DNA from: an uncultured Eggerthella sp.
GTDB lineage: Bacteria; Actinomycetota; Coriobacteriia; Coriobacteriales; Eggerthellaceae
Assembly: GCA_900542525.1 (NCBI GenBank)
Contig: UQNZ01000002.1
Coordinates: forward strand, 62,001 to 126,000
Direction of reading: 5' to 3'
DNA length: 64,000 nucleotides
Positions 33,127 through 41,350 of this stretch are shown here, in pieces. The position numbers and the translations under genes were made by a program. The notes below the pieces were generated by a model. That model ran no database searches, had not been told where the DNA came from, and saw only the letters and a program-made list of their open reading frames with translations. How positions within the stretch are numbered: the first letter of the stretch is position 1; each line of letters begins with the position of its first letter.

Positions 33127-34326
33127 ATGAGAAACACTCGCCTCGACAACTGCATCGCCTTCATCGGACGTAAGAATTCAGGTAAGACCACGCTCGTTGA
33201 AGCGCTCATCTCAGAGCTTACTACGCGCGGCATTTCCGCATCTTCGCTCAAGCACCACAGTCACGATGATTTCGAGATCGACATTCCTGGTAAAGATTCT
33301 TACCGCCATCATGCAGCAGGCACCATTGCAACCGCGATCGTGAGCAGCAAGCGCTTTGCCCTTATCGAAGAAACCGCTACGGAAAGCGAGAATGCCAAAG
33401 AACAATGCCTACGTTCCATCGCGCTGCTCCCCGCCTCCAATATCGTACTCATCGAAGGCTTCAAGCAAGCGGGCATCGCATCGGTCGAGCTCTTCCGCCA
33501 AGACAATCCGAATGACCAAGAGGCTGCGGCTGCCTTCGTGAATGGCGTTGACAACCTAGCATTCGTCCCCTTTCCGCTCCCTGAAGCCGTCGTGACCGAC
33601 ATGCCGGAGGTCGAACGTGCGGCTATCCGCGCAGGACTTCCCTGCTTTGGTTTTTGCGATATCTCACAGATCACCACCTGGCTCATTGACACGTATGCGA
33701 AACCGCTTTTGAGCGTAGTTATCCAAAGCGGCGGTGAATCAAGACGGATGAAGCAATCAAAAGCGCTCGTGCCATTCCATGGTCGTCCGCTGATCGAGTA
33801 TATGGTCGGACGTTTGGCGCCCTTTGCCTCCGAGCTGATCGTGACCACTAATGAACCTGAAAAGCTTGCTTGTCTCGAATTATGCTATCCCGGTCTTCGT
33901 CTTGCGCCCGACAAGTATGACAAACGCGGAGCCCTTCCTGGATTCATCACCGCGCTTGAGGCGGCCAGCAATCAGAATGTTGCAGTAGTAGCCTGCGATC
34001 TCGTAAATGTGCCTGTCGATCTTATCGCCCATGAAGCCGAATTGCTCGAGGAATCGCATCAGACCAGTCTTTTCATGCCCTTCGATGCGGTTATTCCGCT
34101 CACGAACGAAGGATTCGAACCGTTCTGCGGCGTCTATCGCAAGGATGCCTGCCTTGAAGCGGCGCTCACATGCTGGAATAAGCGCAAAGAGCGCATGAAG
34201 AACGTGATCGATATGCTCAACGTGAACATCATCGATGCTGCGAGCGATCCGCTCTGCACGCCAGGGTGCTTCATGAACGTGAACACACCTGAGGATCTTG
34301 CTCGCGCTGAAGGCCAAACTGCCTAA
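33127..34326 (+). CDS. mobBA: Molybdenum cofactor MobB-MobA fusion protein
   Basis: Residues 1-185 are MobB, a P-loop GTP-binding protein (IAFIGRKNSGKTTLVEAL, LKHHSHDDFEID with the D of the metal site, IVLIEGFKQ). Residues 195-399 are MobA, the enzyme that joins GMP to molybdopterin, with the nucleotide motif VIQSGGESRRMKQSKAL and VVACDLVNVP in place of the usual ACDMP. The two are normally separate genes, so the fusion keeps guanylyltransferase and delivery factor together. It would make the bis-MGD cofactor needed by DmsA encoded 2.4 kb away. A terminator follows. Confidence 0.92.
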   Translation: MRNTRLDNCIAFIGRKNSGKTTLVEALISELTTRGISASSLKHHSHDDFEIDIPGKDSYRHHAAGTIATAIVSSKRFALIEETATESENAKEQCLRSIALLPASNIVLIEGFKQAGIASVELFRQDNPNDQEAAAAFVNGVDNLAFVPFPLPEAVVTDMPEVERAAIRAGLPCFGFCDISQITTWLIDTYAKPLLSVVIQSGGESRRMKQSKALVPFHGRPLIEYMVGRLAPFASELIVTTNEPEKLACLELCYPGLRLAPDKYDKRGALPGFITALEAASNQNVAVVACDLVNVPVDLIAHEAELLEESHQTSLFMPFDAVIPLTNEGFEPFCGVYRKDACLEAALTCWNKRKERMKNVIDMLNVNIIDAASDPLCTPGCFMNVNTPEDLARAEGQTA

Positions 34327-34380
34327 GCTGCGCACAGGGATCCTGGCTCAGCACGAGACTCATATCCCAGCAAAAGAAAA

Positions 34381-34409
34381 GCCGGCGAGACAACCTCGTC
34401 GGCTTTTTT
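34381..34409 (+). terminator. Terminator of mobBA
   Basis: A 9-bp stem (GCCGGCGAG / CTCGTCGGC, one G-T pair) with a 5-base loop and six T. The A-rich 5' side may let it also stop the converging chaperone gene. Confidence 0.9.
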
Positions 34410-34450
34410 GCGCTCAGGGCACATGAGACGCAAACTGCTGCGTAGTCTTC

Positions 34451-35104
34451 TTAGCGATAGAAGCGCGGATAGGCCACTTCGAGTTCGCGCTCTTCTTGCA
34501 AACCTTCAAGGCTTTTGCGGGTAAGGTTTGCAAGGCCTTCATAGAACGGCTGCTCTGCAGCCTCTTCGAGCTGCTTAAGAAAATGAGAGGACCAGGTAAG
34601 GAGATGATCACGCAAAAATTCGTCCACCAATTCAGGACGCTCTTCAGCAAGCCAGGCAAGTAACACGAGCATCGTGCCGATATGGTCTTCTGGCTCATCG
34701 CTCTCGCCTTTTTCGATCGCAATACCGTTTCTACGCATCCAGTCGCGCAGCTGCATGGTAGAAGCGCCGAACACGACCATGTCCTTGTCGGTGTAGACCG
34801 AACCCCAGGGCGGTGCCGGCTTCACCAGCGGGCCCACGAATAAACGACGATATTCCCACACGAGCGCATCGCCCTTCGTGCCTTCCGCAAGACCCTCGCG
34901 CATGAGCGTAAGCCCATGTTCAGCATCTTCAGCAGAAATGAAAGGCCAATCCTTAGCAGCTGCTTCAACATCGAGCGACGCAAGCGCCTCAAGACCAGCC
35001 GCAATAACTTGCGCGTCATGTTCGGGATCGTTCAGGAAAAGAGGGCCTAGCGTAGACCCTACGAACACGATCTTTGCGCGCGATTTATCGTCAAGTTTAT
35101 CCAT
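34451..35104 (-). CDS. TorD/DmsD-family Tat proofreading chaperone
   Basis: TorD-like chaperones bind the signal peptide and apoenzyme of molybdenum reductases until the cofactor is loaded. The all-helical protein has the family hallmark WEYRRLFVGPLVKPAPPWGSVY followed by an aspartate-rich DKDMVVFG, and EPEDHIGTMLVLLAWLA further on. AGGAGG lies close to two adjacent ATGs; I chose 35104 (MDKLDDKSRAK), giving 217 residues. It is the last gene on the strand of dmsABC, after a terminator-like hairpin, and is the natural chaperone for DmsA. Confidence 0.92.
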   Translation of the reverse strand: MDKLDDKSRAKIVFVGSTLGPLFLNDPEHDAQVIAAGLEALASLDVEAAAKDWPFISAEDAEHGLTLMREGLAEGTKGDALVWEYRRLFVGPLVKPAPPWGSVYTDKDMVVFGASTMQLRDWMRRNGIAIEKGESDEPEDHIGTMLVLLAWLAEERPELVDEFLRDHLLTWSSHFLKQLEEAAEQPFYEGLANLTRKSLEGLQEERELEVAYPRFYR

Positions 35105-35167
35105 CATGCCTCCTGGCTTCATCAAGCGCAGCATACGCTGACCGTCCTTATTGTGCCTGATACAAAG

Positions 35168-35199
35168 AAAGGGCTCAACCGCATGCGGCCAAGCCCTTT
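35168..35199 (-). terminator. Hairpin terminator after dmsC
   Basis: The arms AAAGGGCT and AGCCCTTT enclose an inner CGCATGCG palindrome; the reverse strand continues CTTTG. It lies between dmsC and the chaperone gene and probably reduces read-through. Confidence 0.75.
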
Positions 35200-35217
35200 T
35201 TTCTTAAGGGAGATTCC

Positions 35218-36078
35218 CTACAACCCTACACCGATCTGCAAGGCATAGAAGCACATGCGCGCGAGGAAAATCGCGACCGCAACCACAACGACACCAACGA
35301 TCACGAAGACCGTGAGCGGTGAGATCTTGATAGCTGCAAAACCGATGCCATAACCGATAACCGTAAGGATGATGAAGAGCACGAATGCCCAAATCATACT
35401 ACCTGCAAGTTCACCAACAGGAAGCACCAGGTTGGATGCGGTGGAACCAGTGACCCACAGCGCGATCACACTTACCAAGCTCAACACCGCGCCCACCGTA
35501 AAGATGGCGAAGTGAATCGATCCTGCTTTGCCCTTCACGGACGCATCGCCTGCGCCTGCCAACGTAGTGATGAGCAGACCGAGCAATGTGCCGCCAAAGA
35601 ACGTGAAGCCGATGATCGAGAGCGGCGTCCAGAAATTATTCCACGTAGGAATGGTGGGGATCGCGTAAGCAAGCCCGATGAAAAGCGCTGCGATAAGGCC
35701 AAGGATGCCCGCCACCAGCGCAAATCCCTTGCGTGCGCTATAATTCTTCAAACCGCCAACAAGTGCGACGATCCAATACGCCGCAGCCACGATCATGAAG
35801 ATACCGAATGCGGTGATCTCGTTAGCGAGCGGCGTCGAACCGACCGTGTTCGCGATATTGAGCGCATGTCCCGGGTTCGCCAAATGGAAGAACGATGCGA
35901 TAAGACCTACCAATGCTACCAAGAGTGGAATGATGGTCAAGCGATCGATCTTCTTGAGTTGATCCTTCGAAAAATCTCCGAAGCAGAACGAAAGCGCAAG
36001 CATAAAGAATGCACCTGCACCAAGAGGCGCCAGCGTTGTGAAAAAAGTGAGTGGGAATTCATGTACTGCGAGTTCCAT
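35218..36078 (-). CDS. dmsC: DMSO reductase-type membrane anchor subunit DmsC
   Basis: DmsC holds the catalytic dimer at the membrane and oxidises menaquinol. The 286 residues form eight hydrophobic segments with a typical N-terminus (ELAVHEFPLTFFTTLAPLGAGAFF) and SFFHLANPGHALN, where the conserved histidine is in the quinol region. The last helix ends without a long tail. It begins 2 bp after dmsB, so translation is coupled. This composition fits a DmsABC-type respiratory reductase; the electron acceptor could be DMSO, TMAO or another oxide. Confidence 0.93.
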   Translation of the reverse strand: MELAVHEFPLTFFTTLAPLGAGAFFMLALSFCFGDFSKDQLKKIDRLTIIPLLVALVGLIASFFHLANPGHALNIANTVGSTPLANEITAFGIFMIVAAAYWIVALVGGLKNYSARKGFALVAGILGLIAALFIGLAYAIPTIPTWNNFWTPLSIIGFTFFGGTLLGLLITTLAGAGDASVKGKAGSIHFAIFTVGAVLSLVSVIALWVTGSTASNLVLPVGELAGSMIWAFVLFIILTVIGYGIGFAAIKISPLTVFVIVGVVVVAVAIFLARMCFYALQIGVGL

Positions 36079-36080
36079 GC

Positions 36081-36704
36081 TTACTGCACCTCCTTAGGAT
36101 TAGCAACATGTGCCTTCGATGCTGCGGGGTCAAGCGCTGCCGGCGAAGGCTTTATTGTGATGTTGGGGTGCGTGTAAGACGCCGAAGGCATTGGATGGAT
36201 CTCTGCCGTTTCGCCATGCTTCTTACGCAGCTCGTCGATCGGACCGAAATCGAGCGCGCGCAACGGACATGACATGACACATATCGGCTGCAAACCTTGA
36301 TTGAGGCGCTCTTCGCACCCATTGCATTTGACCGAGTAGCCAAGCTCACGGCTGACCTTAGGTGCGTTGTAGGGGCATGCCATGACGCAATAACCACAAC
36401 CAACACACTTGGTTTCGTCCACGAGCACCAAGCCGCGCTTGCCTTCCTTGTGCATTGCCGTGGTGGGGCAAACGCTCACGCAGGCGGGATCATCGCAATG
36501 ATTACACGCCATGGAAAGGTGGTAGAACAAGCAATCGGTGGTGTAGATATCGTCTGCTTGCTTTTCCCAGGTGCCGCCTTCAAGATCGTAAACCTTGCGA
36601 TAGGCAACATCGAGCGCGCTGTCTTTGTAGTCTTTACAGGCCATCACGCACGTTTTACATCCCGTGCAACGGGAGTTGTCATAATAAAAACCATACTGAA
36701 CCAT
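36081..36704 (-). CDS. dmsB: DMSO reductase-type iron-sulfur subunit DmsB
   Basis: DmsB carries electrons from DmsC to DmsA through four [4Fe-4S] clusters. Four cysteine groups are visible: CTGCKTCVMACK near residue 13, CNHCDDPACVSVCP, CVGCGYCVMACPYNAP, and CNGCEERLNQGLQPICVMSCP. All are of the ferredoxin type seen in DmsB/NrfC proteins. The C-terminal 35 residues are Pro/Ala/Ser-rich. It lies 11 bp after dmsA and 2 bp before dmsC. Confidence 0.96.
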   Translation of the reverse strand: MVQYGFYYDNSRCTGCKTCVMACKDYKDSALDVAYRKVYDLEGGTWEKQADDIYTTDCLFYHLSMACNHCDDPACVSVCPTTAMHKEGKRGLVLVDETKCVGCGYCVMACPYNAPKVSRELGYSVKCNGCEERLNQGLQPICVMSCPLRALDFGPIDELRKKHGETAEIHPMPSASYTHPNITIKPSPAALDPAASKAHVANPKEVQ

Positions 36705-36715
36705 GATGCACCTCC

Positions 36716-39202
36716 CTAAGCCTTAGTAACTTCAGCGATGATGGAATTGGAAGGGCCATTGCCATGAGCAAGGGGCGAAGGCACATAGGTAGTAAGCGTA
36801 TTGATGCAGCCACCCTTGTCGAGCTTGTTGCCCTTCATGTCGGCATCGTGCCAGAAGCCCTGTGGCATAGCAACGACGCTCGGCACGATGCGACTCGTGA
36901 CATGCGCCTCGATCTCCACTTCACCTGCTGGGCTCTTCACACGTACTTTGTCGCCGTCGTGAATGCCACGTGGATCAGCATCAAGCGGATTGATCCACAG
37001 ACGATGGCGGTTGTAGTCCTTGAGCACTTCGAGTGAACCGAACGAAGAGTGGGTGCGCGCTTTGTCGTGCCAACCCGACATATAAAGCGGATATTCGTCA
37101 GTAACGGCACCATAGCCTTCCACGCCTGGATCGAAGATCGGGATAGGCGAGATAACCTGACCGTCTTCGAGCAAACGCTGCGAAGCAATGTGCTCGAGCG
37201 CTTCGGAATAGATCTCGATCTTGCCCGAAGGTGTGTTCCAAGGATGACCCACTGGATCCTTGATGTTCTCCTCGAACGCAATGGCGGTGGGAAGCTTACG
37301 CTTGTAAACTCCCTGCTCAAGAATGCCTTCCCAACTGGGAAGTTCGGGGTCTGCCGCGGCACCTGCCTTGTAGAGCTCTTCGATCCATTCATCCTGGGTC
37401 TTACCGAGCGTGAACTTATCGCGCACGCCAAGCTTTTCAGCAATATCAGCATGAACGTCATAGATCGGACGACACTCGAAGGGCGGTTCCTGCGCCGGAC
37501 CACCCACGGTAACGCCCCAGTAGTACTCGGAGTAGCCGTTAGTGGACATATTGAGCTGCTCGGCGCGCATGGCGTCGGGGAGCAGGATATCGCAGTATTT
37601 TGCGGAGTCGGTCATGAACGTATCGCAGCCCACAATGAACTCGCACTTGCTTTCGTCGGAGAGCACCTCGTAGACCTTATTGATATCGCCATGCTGGTTG
37701 GAAATACAGTTGCCTGCATAGTTCCAGAGCATCTTGATGCCATTCTTCGGCTTCTCGATCTTGGCCGCAGCTGCTGCCATTTCAGGATTCTGCGCACCCA
37801 TGAACAGTGCAATCTCATCGGCTGCATCGAGTTCCTTCTGGAAGTCTTTGCCCTCATCGATGCACTTGAGCCATGAATAGCAGCTGATCTTGGCGTTCAC
37901 CATGTTCATAGGAGCGCCATTCGGGTCTTCATCAGATGCGGGCAAGCTGCCAACTGGGGCTCCTGGAGGTTCAGCCTCGCGCATGCCAGAGTTCGTGCCT
38001 GGCTTGCCAAGATTGCCGGTGAGCAGGGCAAGCATGCAGACTGCACGCGTTGCTGATTCGCCGTTGGAGTGACGCTGAAGGCCCCAACCCTGAACCACGA
38101 AGACCGCTTTTGCGTCGTGGATCTTGGCAGCAAGTTCGCGAATCTTCTCCGCAGGAACGAGCGTGATCTCTGCTGCCCATTCAGGAGTCTTCTCGATCTT
38201 GTCGTAACCGAGACCCATGATGTAGTCGTGATAGGACTTGTTCTGGCCTTTTGCCGAAGCTGGCATGGTCTCTTCGTCGTAGCCCACGCAATACTTATGC
38301 AGGAAGTCGAGGTCGACCCAATCGTTCTTGATAAGTTCGTGCGCGATGCCCGCAACAAGCGCCGCATCGGTGCCCGTGCGGATCGGAAGCCATTCAGATG
38401 GATAGCCCGCCGCTGTTTCGTTCAGACGATAATCGATATGGATGATCTCGGGTCCTGCTTCACGCACCGCGTTGTAGTCCCAAACCACATTCGCGCCGCC
38501 CATACGGTTGTCGGCGGGGGAATTGCCGAACATCAAAACCAGGTCGGCGTTTTGCGCCTGATCGACCGAAGAAGCAGAGATGTTCTCATACGGCGAAACA
38601 CCGACGCCATACATGAAGGGCATCACGTATTGATGCATACCCGTTGAATAGTCGCCATACATAGGCAAATAGCCACCCACGCAGTTGAGCAAACGCTCGA
38701 CCGAACGACCAGTTGCTGAATACATGCCTGTTGCATAGTTCACATAGATGGAATCGTTTCCGTAGGTATCGATGGTGTAGCGAATCTTATCGGCAATGGT
38801 CTGGATCGCTTCGTCCCAGCTGATGCGCTCGAACTTTCCTTCACCACGAGCGCCTACGCGCTTCATTGGATACTGGAGGCGATCTGGATTGTTCACCCAC
38901 TGACGCATGACGCGACCGCGCAAACAGGCGCGCGCTTGGAAATCATCGTTCCCAATATCGTCGGTGGTCATGTATTGGATCTTGCCATCTTTGGTATGCC
39001 AATGGAAAATGCAGCGTCCACCGCAATTGACGTTACATTGGCTCCAAACGAGCTTTTCCGGCGTGTCGGCATGCGCAGGTTCAACGTTACTGAATACGGC
39101 TTGTGATGCCGCCATGGTTCCGCCTGCTGCAGCTAATGCGCCCAAAGCTCCGGTGGCCTTCACGAACGTACGACGTGAAACGGCCGGAAGCATATCAGAC
39201 AT
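36716..39202 (-). CDS. dmsA: DMSO reductase-type molybdopterin catalytic subunit DmsA
   Basis: This 828-residue bis-MGD enzyme reduces an oxide substrate on the outer face of the membrane. A Tat signal starts the protein (SRRTFVKATGALGALAAAGG, residues 9-28). Cys56, Cys60, Cys64 and Cys93 bind the N-terminal [4Fe-4S] cluster. Ser186 in GDYSTGMHQY is at the place of the molybdenum ligand in DMSO reductases. The C-terminal dinucleotide-binding domain ends in ANGPSN-like HGNGPSNSIIAEV. I chose the ATG at 39202 because AGGGGAG precedes it and the signal peptide follows; the frame is open to 39343. Whether DMSO, TMAO or another compound is the substrate cannot be read off. Confidence 0.95.
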   Translation of the reverse strand: MSDMLPAVSRRTFVKATGALGALAAAGGTMAASQAVFSNVEPAHADTPEKLVWSQCNVNCGGRCIFHWHTKDGKIQYMTTDDIGNDDFQARACLRGRVMRQWVNNPDRLQYPMKRVGARGEGKFERISWDEAIQTIADKIRYTIDTYGNDSIYVNYATGMYSATGRSVERLLNCVGGYLPMYGDYSTGMHQYVMPFMYGVGVSPYENISASSVDQAQNADLVLMFGNSPADNRMGGANVVWDYNAVREAGPEIIHIDYRLNETAAGYPSEWLPIRTGTDAALVAGIAHELIKNDWVDLDFLHKYCVGYDEETMPASAKGQNKSYHDYIMGLGYDKIEKTPEWAAEITLVPAEKIRELAAKIHDAKAVFVVQGWGLQRHSNGESATRAVCMLALLTGNLGKPGTNSGMREAEPPGAPVGSLPASDEDPNGAPMNMVNAKISCYSWLKCIDEGKDFQKELDAADEIALFMGAQNPEMAAAAAKIEKPKNGIKMLWNYAGNCISNQHGDINKVYEVLSDESKCEFIVGCDTFMTDSAKYCDILLPDAMRAEQLNMSTNGYSEYYWGVTVGGPAQEPPFECRPIYDVHADIAEKLGVRDKFTLGKTQDEWIEELYKAGAAADPELPSWEGILEQGVYKRKLPTAIAFEENIKDPVGHPWNTPSGKIEIYSEALEHIASQRLLEDGQVISPIPIFDPGVEGYGAVTDEYPLYMSGWHDKARTHSSFGSLEVLKDYNRHRLWINPLDADPRGIHDGDKVRVKSPAGEVEIEAHVTSRIVPSVVAMPQGFWHDADMKGNKLDKGGCINTLTTYVPSPLAHGNGPSNSIIAEVTKA

Positions 39203-39432
39203 AGCTCTCCCCTTTCTTCCCTTATTGCGAGCAGAACGCCCTTCCCCAAAGACATGCCGCTCAACCCTTCTCTTCTGAAGCGTCAACCACAGCTGCGAGC
39301 ACACGGGATGCTTCGCATTTGCGGTTACGCTCCGCCCTCTCATGCATAGAAAGGGACGTCTTCAATTCTAGTGCTCTTCCTCGACAAACTTCTGCATACG
39401 CAGTAACCATTTACCCACAGAAACGCCATTCA

Positions 39433-39452
39433 TTATTCTATTTTGAGAATAA
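39433..39452. promoter_or_regulatory. Candidate Mo-regulon operator in the dmsA/polyferredoxin promoter region
   Basis: A perfect inverted repeat TTATTCT-N6-AGAATAA lies midway in the 391-bp gap between divergent dmsA and the polyferredoxin gene. The same pattern with the same 6-base spacing occurs twice in the modE/modA gap. The surroundings (39380-39590) are AT-rich as expected of promoters. Nothing else was recognised in the gap. Confidence 0.6.
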
Positions 39453-39593
39453 AATGCTTTACTCCGTTGAAGTGGGGCACTTTGCGCGTTTGTTTTACAA
39501 TAACGAGCATCATGTCGTAGGCTCTTGCTCGATATCGTACGCCTTTGCTCGACACGTCAACAACAACGGAACCTGAACGATCTGGAAGTGAAC

Positions 39594-40853
39594 ATGCCCT
39601 CTCTCCTTGATGCCGCAGAAGCGTTTTCCAAACTGGGGAAGAAGTCCGTCGAAATCGATCAGGCAGCTTGCGTGCGCGTACGTCATCGTCATGCGAGTTG
39701 TATGGCCTGCTTTCAGGTTTGCACGCACAAAGCGATCACGCTCGAAGAAGGCGTGCTTTCGATCGCGAACCATCTATGCACGGGGTGTGGAGCCTGCACG
39801 TGCGTATGCCCGACTGGAGCCCTGCAACTACTCGCAGATGCGAACGGTTCGGTACAAGAGGCGGTGTGGCTCGCTGCTGAACAGAGTGACGAACTTGGAG
39901 AAGATGAAGCAGCGCAAGAACAGCCCTGCTCGCTTGAGATAAGCTGCGAATACCTGCGAAACCAAGGAGTTGCCCATAGCGCTGGATCGACTGACGGAGC
40001 GAAGGCAAGCGACGCACTCGTTGTTCCCTGCCTGGCAACCCTTGATGAATCCACCATCGTTGCTGCTGCATGCGCGGGCGTTGAGATTCACTATCGCAGT
40101 GCCGATTGCGCTACCTGCCCGAATGCACAAGGCAGCCTCATCAAGGAAGTAAACGAGCAGGCTGAGCGTTTGCTTGCGACGCTCGTGGACGCTTCACCGT
40201 GCGCGCTCTCGCTTCCTGACAGCACTCGCGCCCTCTCTCCTCAGTGGATGATCGTCGAAACAGAGACCGAAGAGGCGCCTCGCACCAACACTTCCCCCGA
40301 AATGTCACGACGCGGCATGTTCGACCACTTCGCACGTCGCACGACCGATTCGATCGCCGAAGCTGCAGTGGGAACGTTCTACGTGAGCGCGGAAGCTCAG
40401 CGCGAAAAGCCCGCGCTCGCACAGAGCCTGCTCGCCCGCAAAGGCTTGATGAAACGTATCGACCCTGTGCGCAATGAGCGCATTTTGAACGAGCTTTATC
40501 GCATCGATCCTGCTTGGGCAGAAGCCACGTTGAACGCGGAAGATGACATTCATCTTCCAACGCGCCTTTTCGGCAGCCTACGCGTTTCTGAAGCCGCTTG
40601 CGATCTTTGCGGTATCTGTATGACCTTTTGCCCCACAGGAGCATTACGTGGTGTAGCGAACAAACCGGTGAATTCGTTCGTAGCGCTTACGCGCGACACA
40701 GAGGTTCATGGACAGCTGGACTTTCGCGCGAACGATTGCGTTGCTTGCCAGCTTTGTACCGACATCTGTCCCCATGATGCGCTTGAACTTCAGCGGGGCA
40801 TCTGCGAATGCGACCTCTTCGCACTCGAGCCACGCACTCTCATCAAAAGGTGA
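39594..40853 (+). CDS. Multi-cluster 4Fe-4S polyferredoxin-like protein
   Basis: A 419-residue soluble protein with cysteine groups at both ends. Near the N-terminus are CMACFQVC and CTGCGACTCVCPTGAL; near the C-terminus are CDLCGICMTFCPTGAL and CVACQLCTDICPHDAL, so about four [4Fe-4S] clusters are possible. The middle has a CATCPNA motif and two arms without known domains. MPSLLDAAEAFSK at 39594 follows GGAAGTG; the frame is open from 39525. It is divergent from dmsA and shares its operator region, so an electron-transfer or maturation role with the reductase is likely, but no specific family can be named. The stop codon is inside a palindrome. Confidence 0.85.
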   Translation: MPSLLDAAEAFSKLGKKSVEIDQAACVRVRHRHASCMACFQVCTHKAITLEEGVLSIANHLCTGCGACTCVCPTGALQLLADANGSVQEAVWLAAEQSDELGEDEAAQEQPCSLEISCEYLRNQGVAHSAGSTDGAKASDALVVPCLATLDESTIVAAACAGVEIHYRSADCATCPNAQGSLIKEVNEQAERLLATLVDASPCALSLPDSTRALSPQWMIVETETEEAPRTNTSPEMSRRGMFDHFARRTTDSIAEAAVGTFYVSAEAQREKPALAQSLLARKGLMKRIDPVRNERILNELYRIDPAWAEATLNAEDDIHLPTRLFGSLRVSEAACDLCGICMTFCPTGALRGVANKPVNSFVALTRDTEVHGQLDFRANDCVACQLCTDICPHDALELQRGICECDLFALEPRTLIKR

Positions 40854-40877
40854 CGAACTACCCGGTCGTTCGTCACC
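40849..40877. repeat. Short family palindrome overlapping two converging stop codons
   Basis: Perfect 10-bp arms GGTGACGAAC and GTTCGTCACC flank a 9-base loop TACCCGGTC. The polyferredoxin stop (TGA at 40851) and the ModE-type stop (at 40873) are both within it. It is the most regular copy of the palindrome found in degenerate form at 9637, 19605, 27677 and 56701. It may act as a bidirectional terminator or mRNA-end stabiliser. Confidence 0.8.
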
Positions 40878-41217
40878 TGAGCAATTCTTGCAGCAGGCTG
40901 GCAGCTTGTTCGTCAAGTTGCTTTTGCAGCTCTTCGTAAATGGCGATCAAACGGCGTGCTTCGGGCGTGAGCTCGGAGCCCTTGTTCCCTTTGCGCCTTA
41001 GCAGCTGGACACCGAATGATTCTTCGGCATGCTTCAAGATACTCCATGCCTTGGAGTATGCCATTCCCATCTCAGCTGCCGCTTTATTGAGCGACCCCGT
41101 TTCATCAACGAGCTTACACAGACTCACGATACCTTTTCCTAGCGCCGGAGTATGTTCTTCGGTGCTCTTAGCTTTGATGATGAGTTTGACTTCGACTTCG
41201 AAATCGCGGGGATCCAT
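40873..41217 (-). CDS. ModE-type DNA-binding regulator, single domain
   Basis: A LysR/ModE-type winged helix of 114 residues: GIVSLCKLVDETGSLNKAAAEMGMAYSKAWSILKHAEESFG is the helix-turn-helix of ModE, followed by LLRRKGNKGSELTPEARRLIAIY. The C-terminal molybdate-binding (MOP/TOBE) part of E. coli ModE is absent, so it may sense metal through a partner or not at all. MDPRDFEVEVKL at 41217 has GGAG 7 bases upstream; the frame is open to 41313. It is divergent from modABC and the shared gap contains two overlapping palindromic operators, so it is the obvious candidate to bind them. Confidence 0.88.
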   Translation of the reverse strand: MDPRDFEVEVKLIIKAKSTEEHTPALGKGIVSLCKLVDETGSLNKAAAEMGMAYSKAWSILKHAEESFGVQLLRRKGNKGSELTPEARRLIAIYEELQKQLDEQAASLLQELLR

Positions 41218-41285
41218 GCGTGCTCCAATCTGGTTGTAACCATATTGTAAAGCTAAGAGAGCCCTCTTCGCGCCAAGTTGATTTA

Positions 41286-41323
41286 TTATTCTTATCCGAG
41301 AATATATTCTCAATCAAGAATAA
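41286..41323. promoter_or_regulatory. Tandem candidate operators between the ModE-type gene and modA
   Basis: Two overlapping inverted repeats: TTATTCT-N6-AGAATAT (41286-41305) and ATATTCT-N6-AGAATAA (41304-41323), 18 bp apart. Together they make a concentric palindrome whose centre is GAGAATATATTCTC. They lie 28 bp before the modA ATG, where a repressor would block the promoter. The half-site and spacing match the site at 39433. Confidence 0.7.
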
Positions 41324-41350
41324 TTAAAAATCTGGAAAGCAACTGAAAGA

